Assembly: GCA_903832395.1 (NCBI GenBank)
Contig: CAILBF010000084.1
Coordinates: forward strand, 1 to 17,664
Direction: 5' to 3'
Length of the DNA stretch: 17,664 bases
Source of the DNA: an uncultured Actinomycetes bacterium
Lineage (GTDB): Bacteria; Actinomycetota; Actinomycetes; Nanopelagicales; Nanopelagicaceae
Below are positions 1 to 7,247 of this stretch, piece after piece (position 1 is the stretch's first letter; each line of letters starts with the position of its first letter). The position numbers and the translations under genes are program-made. The notes under the pieces are model-generated. The model saw nothing but the letters and a program-made list of their open reading frames with translations. It was not told the DNA's origin and searched no databases.

Positions 1-22
1 AAGTACGACACCAAAACCTTTG

Positions 23-96
23 CGACCCGGACGGGACTTGAACCCGCGACCTCCGCCGTGACAGGGCGGCGCGCTAACCAACTGCGCTACCGGGCC
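23..96 (-). tRNA. tRNA-Asp (GTC)
   Basis: Read on the minus strand this folds as a complete cloverleaf of 74 nt. The acceptor GGCCCGG (from 96 downward) pairs with CCGGGTC near the 3' end, with one G-U pair, and G is the discriminator. The D arm contains AGCGCAGTTGGTTAGCGC, the anticodon loop is CTGTCAC, giving GTC, and the T loop is TTCAAGT. CCA is not encoded. It lies 83 nt downstream of tRNA-Glu on the same strand; Glu-Asp tRNA clusters are common in actinobacteria, so co-transcription is likely. Confidence 0.96.
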
Positions 97-109
97 TTGA
101 TTAAAACCT

Positions 110-134
110 GTCACATAAGTGGCTCTTATGTCAC
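110..134 (-). other. Hairpin between tRNA-Glu and tRNA-Asp
   Basis: ACATAAG (113-119) is the exact complement of CTTATGT (125-131) around a 5-nt loop, with two more outer pairs after one mismatch. On the minus strand it follows tRNA-Glu and is soon followed by GGTTTT. It could be a processing hairpin in a Glu-Asp precursor or a weak terminator; the sequence does not decide which. Confidence 0.4.
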
Positions 135-179
135 CTTCAAAGCCTTTACTACTTGTACTACCGTCTAACTTTTCGTGCG

Positions 180-252
180 TGCCCCCAACGGGATTCGAAC
201 CCGTGTTACCGCCGTGAAAGGGCGATGTCCTAGGCCCCTAGACGATGGGGAC
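180..252 (-). tRNA. tRNA-Glu (TTC)
   Basis: A minus-strand cloverleaf of 73 nt. The acceptor GTCCCCA (252 downward) pairs with TGGGGGC at the 3' end (one G-U pair), followed by discriminator A from position 180. The anticodon loop CTTTCAC gives TTC, and the T loop is TTCGAAT. CCA is not encoded. Besides translation, Glu-tRNA can supply tetrapyrrole synthesis in actinobacteria. The 118 nt between this gene and the SIMPL-domain gene hold a short CTTGGC/GCCAAG inverted repeat (about 265-285) but no promoter I can defend. Confidence 0.96.
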
Positions 253-370
253 GTTTCAAGGCTTGGCAATCCTACCCGCCAAGGCGCAGGCGACCAAACT
301 CAATTATTACGCAGGGATATAGTAGTAATTGATGGCAAGTACAGAGCGGTATTGCTGATTAGTTGAGCTA

Positions 371-1096
371 TTAAAGGATTGCCCATCGGACTATGACTGA
401 AACTGTGACTTTTTGCTCACCCAAATCGATCTGAGTTGCTGCGGAATCGGCTTTAGCCATTGATGTATAAATCGGATAGACCGACGGAGTTGAAGTTTCA
501 TCGAGATAGATAACTTTGCCAAGCTTTATACCAAGCAGCTTTGCATAGGAAGATGCTTTTACTTTAGCTTTTTTAACAGCTAAGCCACGTGCGATATCCG
601 TTCCCTTGTCCTCATTTAATACAAATGGGCTTACGCCACTCACTACAAGGTTATCGCCGCCTGCTGCAACAAGTGCATCGACAATTACGCCTGCTGTTGC
701 AGCTGCACGGACAGTAATAATAAAACTTTGCGTCGCGCGATAACCAGTGAGTACTGGAGCGGTGCCATCTTGTGGATATGAATACTCAGGATTAACTGTT
801 ACCGATTGCGTTGCATAATCTTTAGCTGCAACGTTGTTAGCTGTCAATGCACTGCGCACCTCGGTTGCAGTTGTAGATGATGCCGCGAGGGCTTCCTTGG
901 ATGTTTTGGATAAAACAGAAACTGTTGCATTGATTCGTACAGCATCAGGGACAACCAGTGTTGAGCCGGAGGCACTCACACTGATGTAGCGGGTCGTTGT
1001 CTCTACGGCCATGGCCGGCATAGCAAGGGCGGTGCCCCCAATGAGTGAGATGGCAATGGTTAGGGCTGCAATTGTCCGAAAGGATTTAATTTTCAT
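371..1096 (-). CDS. Secreted SIMPL-domain (DUF541) protein
   Basis: 241 residues. It begins with a Sec-type signal peptide: basic MKIKSFR, a hydrophobic run to about residue 26, and a likely cleavage after AMPAMA near residue 30. The rest matches the SIMPL/DUF541 family (BP26/OMP28-like): an early segment of the form ISVSASGSTLVVPDAVRI, a middle with NPEYSY and a 'TGYRATQSFIITV' segment, and a late 'KGTDIARGLAVKKAKVKASSYAKLLGIKLGKV' type helix-strand pair, then a C-terminal valine-rich strand. Family length is usually about 230-250, so it looks complete. Members are exported and poorly understood; stress and outer-envelope roles have been proposed for other bacteria. No Shine-Dalgarno precedes the ATG, but GATACT ends six bases before it, suggesting a leaderless transcript. 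Divergent from the Sua5-type gene with 68 bp between starts. Confidence 0.85.
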   Translation of the reverse strand: MKIKSFRTIAALTIAISLIGGTALAMPAMAVETTTRYISVSASGSTLVVPDAVRINATVSVLSKTSKEALAASSTTATEVRSALTANNVAAKDYATQSVTVNPEYSYPQDGTAPVLTGYRATQSFIITVRAAATAGVIVDALVAAGGDNLVVSGVSPFVLNEDKGTDIARGLAVKKAKVKASSYAKLLGIKLGKVIYLDETSTPSVYPIYTSMAKADSAATQIDLGEQKVTVSVIVRWAIL

Positions 1097-1102
1097 GGAT
1101 TA

Positions 1103-1108
1103 AGTATC
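1103..1108 (-). promoter_or_regulatory. Possible -10 box of a leaderless SIMPL-gene transcript
   Basis: Minus-strand GATACT (4 of 6 to TATAAT... with matching A, A-C-T context) ends exactly six bases before the ATG at 1096, so transcription would start at or near the start codon. No ribosome-binding site is visible. A -35-like TTAACG lies 19 bp upstream, a long spacing. The call rests mainly on the spacing, which recurs before the genes at 1165 and 4374. Confidence 0.3.
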
Positions 1109-1164
1109 GCGTATTGTTTGTAAAGAGCGTTAATTATTGCTGTGAATAGTGAGAGAATTAGGGG

Positions 1165-2133
1165 GTGAGCCAATCCCAGTTCCTCTCTAATTGCACCGCA
1201 GATGCCATGAAGGCTGCGGCAGCGAATTTGTTGGCTGGAAATTTAGTGGCATTTCCAACTGAGACGGTCTATGGCCTCGGGGCCGATGCAACCAACAGCG
1301 CAGCGGTAGCGCGTATTTACGAAGTGAAAGGTAGGCCCGAAGATCATCCATTAATTGTGCATATTTCATCCATGCAACGTCTAGGTGATTGGGCCGACAA
1401 TATTCCAGAGTATGCAATTAAGTTAGCACGTGATTTCTGGCCAGGACCTATGACCTTAGTGTTAAAGCGAAGCGAGCTAGCTCAAGATTTTATAACTGGC
1501 GGACAAAACACAGTAGGTGTTCGCGTACCAAATCACGTTGTTGCACGCGCATTACTTGAAGCATTTGAAAACATTGGGGGCAAAGGCGTTGCAGCCCCTA
1601 GCGCTAACCGTTTTGGCCAAGTATCGCCAACAACAGCTGCAGCAGTGGTCGATGAGATTGGTGAGTATTTAGGTTCCACGGATCAGATTATTGATGGCGG
1701 AGCGTGCGCCGTTGGTGTCGAATCTACAATAATTGATTGCACTGGCGATGCGCCACGAATATTGCGGCCGGGTGCAATTGCAACTTCGATGATTGAAGCG
1801 AGCACTGGCCACGATTGTCTTGATGCTCACATTAAGTCAATTAGGGTAAGCGGCTCACTCGATAATCACTATGCACCAGCTGCAAAAGTATTTTTGTGTG
1901 AAATACCAACAGTAGGCCAAGGTTTTATTGCGCTCGCAAGCATCGAAACGCCCCCCGGTGTTATTCGCCTGGCGTCACCGCGCGATGATAATGAATTTGC
2001 GCAGATTCTTTACTCAGCCCTGCGACAAGCAGACATCCAAGGATTGGCAGAAGTAGTTGTTACACAGCCAATAGGGATTGGAATCGCAGTTGCTATTAGG
2101 GATCGCTTATCTCGAGCCGCTAACGGGCGTTGA
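1165..2133 (+). CDS. L-threonylcarbamoyladenylate synthase (Sua5/YrdC family)
   Basis: 322 residues from a GTG start. It should make threonylcarbamoyl-AMP from threonine, bicarbonate and ATP, the first step of the t6A37 modification of ANN-decoding tRNAs, in the cytoplasm. The YrdC domain covers roughly residues 10-200: PTETVYGLGADA near 31-42, 'KGRPEDHPLIVHI' near 54-66, FWPGPMTLVL near 91-100, and 'VGVRVPNH' and 'AAPSANRFG' further on. The C-terminal part starts with SGSLDNHYAPAAKV, which is the linker and start of the Sua5 domain, so this is the long Sua5 form (usually about 320-350) rather than the YrdC-only form. GAGAG lies about nine bases upstream of GTG, and GAGAAT ends six bases upstream, so either weak-SD or leaderless initiation is possible. 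Met15 (1207) is an alternative start. Confidence 0.93.
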   Translation: MSQSQFLSNCTADAMKAAAANLLAGNLVAFPTETVYGLGADATNSAAVARIYEVKGRPEDHPLIVHISSMQRLGDWADNIPEYAIKLARDFWPGPMTLVLKRSELAQDFITGGQNTVGVRVPNHVVARALLEAFENIGGKGVAAPSANRFGQVSPTTAAAVVDEIGEYLGSTDQIIDGGACAVGVESTIIDCTGDAPRILRPGAIATSMIEASTGHDCLDAHIKSIRVSGSLDNHYAPAAKVFLCEIPTVGQGFIALASIETPPGVIRLASPRDDNEFAQILYSALRQADIQGLAEVVVTQPIGIGIAVAIRDRLSRAANGR

Positions 2134-2341
2134 AATTGAGTTCTCCATTGGCATCTGTCGGCAATTACTGAACACTCTACGAGAAGAAAATCAAATGCAT
2201 AAGTCAATTATCAACAACACTTCATTAGGGACTTCACGTTCGCTTAGCTCCCGAACTGTCAGGTACACTAAGATATAGGCAAAATTGGATTTACACATCA
2301 AATCTGGTGCAGCTAATGAGAGAATGGGATTTAGGTGACTC

Positions 2342-3238
2342 ATGTTTTCAAAACACCAAATTATCCGGAAGTTAATATTTTTGGTCTATCCAGTTATTCG
2401 AATCCTTTTTCGGCCAATAACAAAGAGGTATTTAACAATCTTCCTCTTCCACGAAATCACCAATAATCCATCTGATTTTCAACTTGCAAACCGGAACTAT
2501 ACAACAGTTCAAAACTTTCAAAAAAATATTGAGTGGATAGCGGAAAACTACAAAGTTATCGAAATATCGCAACTCGCTGACTTAACTCTTGAAAATACCA
2601 GACCGCTTGCGGTGATTACTTTTGATGATGCGTGGAAAGGACAAGTAGCAGCTTCCAAACACATATCGAGTAATCATGGACTACCTTTTACTCTATTTCT
2701 AAATATCGGAGCGGTTACATCACGAATTGACATTGCAGCATTAAGAAGTTTTAATCAAATTGCGGTACCAAGATTTAGTGAGTTTATTGAATTGACCGGC
2801 GAAAAGGATTCGGTTATCTCTGAGTTTGAAAATTGGCAGGGAGACATAATGACAATGGATGAAGTTGCTGAATTAGGTGATCTCCCATACTCAACTATTG
2901 CAAACCACTCACTCCATCATTATCCGGCGATTGAATTGACACGAGCAGAGTTTCTAAAAAATGTTGAAATCAATGAAAGGCATTTATCAAAACTGAATTC
3001 GTTCAAGAAGTACTACGCATTTACATTCGGCAGGCCGCAGATTGACTACACCGACGAGCATGTAGAATTACTAGAGTCGATAAATTACCATTACATTTTT
3101 TCTGCCGAGGGTAAGCTAAATAAGTTGCCCTTAAAAAAGCAAACTATATTTTCTAGAGTTAATTTTAGTCCAACAGACTCCAAGAAAAGCGATTTTTGGT
3201 GGGCCACTAATAAGAGCGTATTGCTTCGGCGGTTTTAA
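2342..3238 (+). CDS. Polysaccharide deacetylase-like (CE4, NodB-fold) protein
   Basis: 298 residues. The carbohydrate esterase 4 signature is visible: TFDD at 93-96 (catalytic base and metal Asp) and NHSLHHY at 188-194 with H189 and H193 as the metal-binding HxxxH pair; AFTFGRP near 226-232 stands where the family has the Arg/Pro motif. H37 in LFHEI matches the N-terminal 'YH' of the family. The N-terminus (about 8-36) is hydrophobic with arginines and may anchor the protein at the membrane. CE4 enzymes remove N- or O-acetyl groups from glycans; the substrate here is unknown but likely a surface polysaccharide. AGGTGA sits five bases before the ATG. Codon use is AT-rich, unlike the genes from 7500 onward. 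The stop shares TTAA with the convergent gene's stop. Confidence 0.85.
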   Translation: MFSKHQIIRKLIFLVYPVIRILFRPITKRYLTIFLFHEITNNPSDFQLANRNYTTVQNFQKNIEWIAENYKVIEISQLADLTLENTRPLAVITFDDAWKGQVAASKHISSNHGLPFTLFLNIGAVTSRIDIAALRSFNQIAVPRFSEFIELTGEKDSVISEFENWQGDIMTMDEVAELGDLPYSTIANHSLHHYPAIELTRAEFLKNVEINERHLSKLNSFKKYYAFTFGRPQIDYTDEHVELLESINYHYIFSAEGKLNKLPLKKQTIFSRVNFSPTDSKKSDFWWATNKSVLLRRF

Positions 3239-4374
3239 GCAAGATCTGAATCTCCGTATTGAAAATCATAAAAATTTTTGGTTACTAATTCAGCGCCAAC
3301 TTCTGCAAGGGATTTTCCAACGATATCGACCTTGAACTCTTTGGATAAGAATCCGAAGATAGCCCGAAATTTTAAGGAAACCCTCCTTACGTCTACCCAG
3401 ACAGATAAGTTCTCATATTTAAAGAATTTATCTGCGGCAATTTTGGAAATTGGAATCTTTAGTCGTTCAAGTTTCTTATCGTTGAGCAGGTCCTTGGAGA
3501 GAATTAGCAATTTAAAATTATCTTCCCTTTCGTACTCAAAGAAAAAGAGATAACCGCAGAGTTGGTTATTTCCTCGCCTCGTAATTTTCACTATTTTATA
3601 TTCTTTGTCATTATTATTGACAAATCTGGCATGTATCCAGGAATGGGAGTTCAGTAACTTGAGGGTGTCTTTTGAAGTCGACTCCTTCCGTGGATTAGGT
3701 AGGTCGTGAACCTCCTGCTTTGCAATTAGACTCACTGAATATTTTCTAGTTGCAACTGAGCAAAAAAGGAATGAGATTTTTGTGTAGATAGCGCCAAAAA
3801 AGTGACGAGATATTGATGAATTGTAGATTGGATGCGTACGACTTGGAGAGCTAATTCTATAAGTGTAATTGCCATCAACTAGTTTGAAATTCATTCTACC
3901 TAACCAGGAAAGCTTTGCTTGGAGGTTTGGCGTTCCGTAGACATATTCGACACCATCGGCTCTCGCCCTATCCAAAGTTTCAGAAGCAAGTCTGCCGAAG
4001 ATGCTTTTGTTCAGATAATCATCAATAGATTTGGTTTCGGGATATAATTGCGCAAATTGGCAGGATTTTCTAAAAACTTTGCTTGTATAAGTATCACCAA
4101 TTTCAACGGCTTGAATTATGCGATCACCGGAGATTAAAGTCTTTCTTACAGCAGTACAGGTCCCAACTACCTCTCCATTGTACGTTGCGACAGTAAAATA
4201 ACCGTGTCCGTTGGGATTTGAAGGACCAAGCTTGGACGAAAAGAAATCTGACTCCATTCGTTTTTTCGAGTCACCTGGGTAGTTCTGATTGAAAAACTCA
4301 ACGGCCTTTGCAACGAGACCCTCGGGAAGTTCATCAAGAATTGCAGTCTCCAGAATTCTGGGATCATCACTCAT
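3235..4374 (-). CDS. GNAT-like acyltransferase, surface-glycan type
   Basis: 379 residues. The N-terminal half looks like a GNAT fold: a strand pair 'GYFTVATYNGEVVGTCTAVRK' region (58-78), a segment around 93-110 that stands where the acetyl-CoA loop would be, an alpha helix IFGRLASETLDRARADG (125-141), then YVYGTPN (144-150) and 'WLGRMNFKLV' (157-166), the usual C-terminal 'N..s..w..k.GF' pattern. The second half (about 175-379) has no family I recognise; it is rich in Lys/Phe and may be a second degenerate GNAT domain. Related proteins occur in exopolysaccharide loci, so acylation of a sugar or precursor is plausible but unproven. The ATG has no Shine-Dalgarno, but TACAAT ends six bases upstream. 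AT-rich codon use like its neighbours. Confidence 0.65.
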   Translation of the reverse strand: MSDDPRILETAILDELPEGLVAKAVEFFNQNYPGDSKKRMESDFFSSKLGPSNPNGHGYFTVATYNGEVVGTCTAVRKTLISGDRIIQAVEIGDTYTSKVFRKSCQFAQLYPETKSIDDYLNKSIFGRLASETLDRARADGVEYVYGTPNLQAKLSWLGRMNFKLVDGNYTYRISSPSRTHPIYNSSISRHFFGAIYTKISFLFCSVATRKYSVSLIAKQEVHDLPNPRKESTSKDTLKLLNSHSWIHARFVNNNDKEYKIVKITRRGNNQLCGYLFFFEYEREDNFKLLILSKDLLNDKKLERLKIPISKIAADKFFKYENLSVWVDVRRVSLKFRAIFGFLSKEFKVDIVGKSLAEVGAELVTKNFYDFQYGDSDLA

Positions 4375-4380
4375 ATAGGT

Positions 4381-4386
4381 ATTGTA
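4381..4386 (-). promoter_or_regulatory. Possible -10 box for a leaderless GNAT-gene transcript
   Basis: Minus-strand TACAAT (5 of 6 to TATAAT) ends six bases upstream of the ATG at 4374, so transcription would begin at or next to the A of ATG. No ribosome-binding site lies in the interval. No good -35 box is seen at 16-19 bp. Confidence 0.4.
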
Positions 4387-4716
4387 ACCATAAAGCCTCT
4401 TTGAAGTTCAGAAATCTAATCTAAAAAATTTGATTCGAGCGATCCTGGTGTTTATGGATTGAACCCGACACCTAGCCCGATTTTGATGCTCATTGGAAGG
4501 ATGTGCTTTCCGGAAGTATGCACGGATAGTGATGCTGTTTATTGCATGAATTCGGAAAGATACTTCGCGGGACGCTGTAACAAACGGATTTTCAATAATT
4601 CGCCGTAGTTGTCAGTTTACAATTAATGGGAATTTGCGTTGCAAATAGATTATGCCTCTTCCTAGCTATAATTGGCCGTTGATGTAACTCAAAATCAGGG
4701 TTTTGTTTAAAGTTTG

Positions 4717-4750
4717 AAAAATTGACCACCCGGCAATATTGGTGCCGGTG
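4717..4750 (-). terminator. Possible terminator behind the FkbM-type gene
   Basis: On the minus strand, CCGGCA pairs with TGCCGG around a 7-nt loop (4730-4748, with flanking partial pairing), and a run of five Ts follows about nine bases later (4717-4721 on the plus strand as As). It lies about 65 bp past the stop of the methyltransferase frame. The stem is short and the T run is not immediate, so this is only a candidate. Confidence 0.4.
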
Positions 4751-4813
4751 CTTAGGACTGCTTACTCTCCACCTATCACGCTCGTATAATCATTGAAACT
4801 CTCTCGGAAGAAT

Positions 4814-5629
4814 CTAATTTAATGTTAATCCTCTTGGCCAAATCCACAATATTCGAGACTCCGCGAGATGATAGACAAAGTCTCGACTAGGGCGGAATTT
4901 CAGTAAGTGCTCCATGACCTTCGCTATACTTTCGAAATCTTCACTTGAGCGAATAGCAATGGCAATTACGGTAACTCGTGAATGCCACTCTGAAAAAGTT
5001 GATAGTATTTGAGATTCTAAACCTTCAACATTTATTTTAAGAATATCAACGTTCTGAATTTGCTCCAATGTTAGAAAAGACTGCATCGATAATTGTCTGA
5101 CTTGTTCCTAATATTTAACACTACTTTGACTGACTTTCGCTTGCCACTCCTTTGATTCAGGGGACTCAATTCCGATAGAAACCACTTTATCTTCAGATCC
5201 AATTGCGTATCTAAAACAAGAAATATCTTGATAATTTGTAGTATTTTCAGTGAGTAACTCGAAATTTCGCAACAAAGGCTCTAGCGCAATTATTTTGGCC
5301 CCTGGAAATTTAAGCGCAAGCTTGACAGTCGAGGCTCCTATATTCGCGCCTACATCTAGAATTGTGATTGAATCTGGGAATGCAAAACTGGCCGGAACTT
5401 TCCATGTTCCGTAATCTAAATAAGCGTTCTGTTTTGAGGCGAAATTGCTTGCCACCGTATAAATATCGGAAGAGCCTGTAAAAACAAAAAAATCATTATG
5501 TGCTAACGAAAAATGATATTTGCGGCCAATTTTGTTGAAGATCGGGATTGATGCATAAAATGAACCCAAAAGTCGGAAGAATCTTCTCCATCGCAAAGTG
5601 TCCAGAATTAGCTGCTTCCCAACACTCAT
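4814..5629 (-). pseudogene. FkbM-family methyltransferase interrupted by an in-frame amber codon
   Basis: Reading from ATG at 5629, codons 1-173 hold the SAM-binding half: ILDVGANIGAS at 90-100 (motif I), ALEP at 115-118 and 'CFRYAIGSED' at 138-147. Codon 174 is TAG (5108-5110). The same frame continues without any further stop to 4814 and supplies the missing half: 'DILKINVEGLE' at about 195-205 (family lKiDvEG.E, here N for D) and a C-terminal segment. Together 271 residues, a normal FkbM length. One nonsense change therefore splits an otherwise intact gene. FkbM enzymes O-methylate sugars or polyketides, and in surface loci usually glycans. An internal ATG at 5086 opens the second piece but lacks the SAM-binding motif. 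Readthrough or a sequencing error cannot be excluded. The start has a GGTAGGG-like site about eight bases upstream. Confidence 0.85.
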
Positions 5630-5710
5630 TAAGTTACCCTACCAGGGCAAATGTTGTCTTCCTAAAATTTATCAATCATGGTTTGAGTACGAAAACAACT
5701 TGAGAGACTT

Positions 5711-5739
5711 TTACAATAAAAGATATACGAGACTATAAT
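5711..5739 (+). promoter_or_regulatory. Probable promoter of tRNA-Lys
   Basis: TTACAA (5711-5716), a 17-bp spacer and a perfect TATAAT (5734-5739). Transcription would begin near 5746, leaving a leader of about 60 nt before the tRNA. The region 5630-5807 is otherwise without genes and separates the leftward methyltransferase remnant from the rightward tRNA. Confidence 0.65.
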
Positions 5740-5807
5740 CTCCGATACGATTGCGCCTCGCGACCGCGTCAATGAGGCAATTACGCTCATAAATGCAGTG
5801 CGCAGTG

Positions 5808-5880
5808 GGGCCTATAGCTCAGTCGGTAGAGCAACGGACTTTTAATCCGTGGGTCGACAGTTCGAGCCTGTCTGGGCCCA
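5808..5880 (+). tRNA. tRNA-Lys (TTT)
   Basis: A 73-nt cloverleaf. The acceptor GGGCCTA (5808-5814) pairs with TGGGCCC (5873-5879), with one G-U pair, then discriminator A5880. The D arm is AGCTCAGTCGGTAGAGC, the anticodon loop CTTTTAA gives TTT, and the T arm is GACAG-TTCGAGC-CTGTC. CCA is not encoded. The gene is intact; the insertion sequence begins about ten bases beyond its end. The last five bases plus discriminator and five flanking bases (GGCCCACTCAT) are repeated at 7262-7272. Confidence 0.97.
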
Positions 5881-5885
5881 CTCAT
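5875..5885 (+). repeat. Left copy of 11-bp direct repeat flanking the IS
   Basis: GGCCCACTCAT covers the final tRNA-Lys bases 5875-5880 and the next five. An identical copy abuts the right end of the insertion sequence at 7262. If the target duplication was 16 bp (5875-5890 against 7262-7277) the two copies agree at 13 positions, with differences only in the last five. Confidence 0.75.
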
Positions 5886-5904
5886 ATAGCTGTATTACTC
5901 CGCT

Positions 5905-5985
5905 TGATGCTTGACGTTTCATATCCACCTGATGCTTGACAGATATTCGGCTGATGCTTGACACCTAGTTCGGCTGATGCTTGAC
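5905..5985 (+). repeat. Four tandem TGATGCTTGAC sites in the left IS end
   Basis: Exact 11-bp copies start at 5905, 5930, 5952 and 5975, spaced 25, 22 and 23 bp, about two helical turns each. The outermost lies in the terminal inverted repeat. Same-face spacing suggests cooperative transposase binding and possibly autorepression, since the last copy ends 30 bp before the transposase start. Confidence 0.85.
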
Positions 5986-6015
5986 ACTTCTCTTATGTTT
6001 ATGGAGATAAGTGTC

Positions 6016-7185
6016 ATGGAGCAAAAATATCAGGCAGTACTCGCAGTCATTAGAGATGGCGTTTCCGTTGTCGAGGTGGCTAATCGTTTCGGCGTCTCGC
6101 GCCAGTCCGTTCATAGTTGGTTACTTCGCTATGAACAGGAGGGAATGCTCGGCCTTGCCGATCGCTCTCACAAACCCCAAAGCTGTGAACACCAGATGAG
6201 TGCGCAAACCCAAGTGCGTGTCATCGAGCTGCGAAGGCAGAATCTTTTTTGGGGGCCTATTCGCATTCAACATCAGTTACTGCGAGAAGGTGTTGAGCCA
6301 CTTCCTTCAGTCTCTGGAATCTATCGAGCACTCAAGAGGGCCAAGATGATTGAGCCGGGTGCTAGAAAAGAGCGCGATCGCAAATTCAAACGCTGGGAGC
6401 GCGGTGGCCCGATGGAGCTATGGCAGATGGATATCGTTGGAGGGATTTTGCTAGCCGATGGCAATGAGCTCAAATGTTTAACGGGAGTAGATGATCACTC
6501 ACGCCTTTGTGTGATGGCAGGGCTAATGGTGAGGGCAACATCTCGGGCTGTCTGTGATCACTTTGCGCAGGCTATGAAAATTCACGGAGTTCCTCAAGAG
6601 ATCTTGACCGATAATGGCAAAGTCTTCACTGGCCGCTTTGGTCCTAAACAAAGCGAAGTTCTCTTTGATCGAATATGTCGAGAAAACGGTATAGATCACT
6701 TGCTCACTGCCCCTAGATCTCCAACGACAACGGGAAAGATCGAACGTTTCCACCGCTCACTTCGCACTGAGTTTTTAACCTCTCGCACTTTCCAGACACA
6801 AGAGCATGCACAAAGCGAACTAGATGCCTGGGTCGATCACTACAACAGAATCAGACCCCACCAGGGAATAGGGATGGTCACACCGATCGCTCGCTTTGCA
6901 AACCCCGGTGTCTCCTCCATTGGCCCCGAATTAGATGCAACAGCTGCCAGCGAAGTGCGAACTGGCCCTGACTGGATATCCAGGCGCGTGGGGGCAAATG
7001 GAGTCGTCAGTATCGCCTGGCAGCAGATCTCTGTCGGCAAGCACCGTGGGGGCCATAACGTCGATATCCACATCGATAAGGAGATGGTTCAGATCTTCGA
7101 TGGCTCTGAATTAATCAAAAGCGCTCTTCGGAACAGGCCCGGGGAGGTGATTCGAAAGCGCAATGCGCAGACAATAACGACGTAA
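6016..7185 (+). CDS. IS481-family DDE transposase
   Basis: 389 residues from ATG 6016. GGAG nine bases upstream supports this start; longer in-frame readings would begin inside the terminal repeat sites. The N-terminal third is a helix-turn-helix of the leucine-zipper/homeo-like type: 'VVEVANRFGVSRQSVHSWLLRYEQEG' region at about 18-43, then 'LADRSHKP'. The RNase H-like catalytic core has D139 in WQMDIVGG, D199 in ILTDNGKVF and E243 in TTGKIERFHRS, the DDE triad, with the family's 'HYNRIRPHQGIG' segment near 275-290. The C-terminal part is the short beta-rich tail typical of IS481. Length, triad and the single frame all fit an intact transposase. It catalyses cut-and-paste or replicative transposition of its own element. 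Confidence 0.95.
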   Translation: MEQKYQAVLAVIRDGVSVVEVANRFGVSRQSVHSWLLRYEQEGMLGLADRSHKPQSCEHQMSAQTQVRVIELRRQNLFWGPIRIQHQLLREGVEPLPSVSGIYRALKRAKMIEPGARKERDRKFKRWERGGPMELWQMDIVGGILLADGNELKCLTGVDDHSRLCVMAGLMVRATSRAVCDHFAQAMKIHGVPQEILTDNGKVFTGRFGPKQSEVLFDRICRENGIDHLLTAPRSPTTTGKIERFHRSLRTEFLTSRTFQTQEHAQSELDAWVDHYNRIRPHQGIGMVTPIARFANPGVSSIGPELDATAASEVRTGPDWISRRVGANGVVSIAWQQISVGKHRGGHNVDIHIDKEMVQIFDGSELIKSALRNRPGEVIRKRNAQTITT

Positions 7186-7211
7186 TGAGTTATAAATAGA
7201 ACCCACGAAGT

Positions 7212-7247
7212 GTCAAGGATCAACCGACACTGAAGTGTCAAGAATCA
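7212..7247 (-). repeat. Two inverted copies of the transposase-site motif in the right IS end
   Basis: GTCAAGGATCA (7212-7222) and GTCAAGAATCA (7237-7247) are complements of TGAT-C-CTTGAC and TGATTCTTGAC, one base different from the left-end motif. They are 25 bp apart and oriented toward the left-end set; the outer one is part of the terminal inverted repeat. Both are preceded by an identical AGT GTCA context (GAAGTGTCAAG). Confidence 0.8.

Larger units (their letters stand above)
4375..4813. other. 439-bp gap without a recognisable gene
   Basis: Neither strand carries an open frame of useful length. The left edge holds the candidate promoter of the GNAT-like gene; the right part holds the hairpin at 4717-4750. 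The middle has stops in all frames and no similarity I can recognise. It may be eroded coding sequence left between two accessory genes, but I see no residual motif to prove that. Confidence 0.6.

Noticed and set aside
175..366. 63-codon plus-strand open frame at the left end
   Set aside because: It runs through the tRNA-Glu gene in antisense and has no binding site or domain.
2194..2278. 27-codon frame between the Sua5-type and deacetylase-like genes
   Set aside because: Short, Ser/Thr-rich, weak upstream site, no motif; it could be a leader peptide but nothing supports that.
4455..4480. T-arm-like sequence in the 439-bp gap, possible tRNA fragment
   Set aside because: The flanking bases do not form a 5-bp T stem and no acceptor or anticodon arm is found.
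5977..6015. Longer N-terminus for the transposase
   Set aside because: It would translate the terminal-repeat sites; GGAG lies at the right distance from the ATG at 6016.
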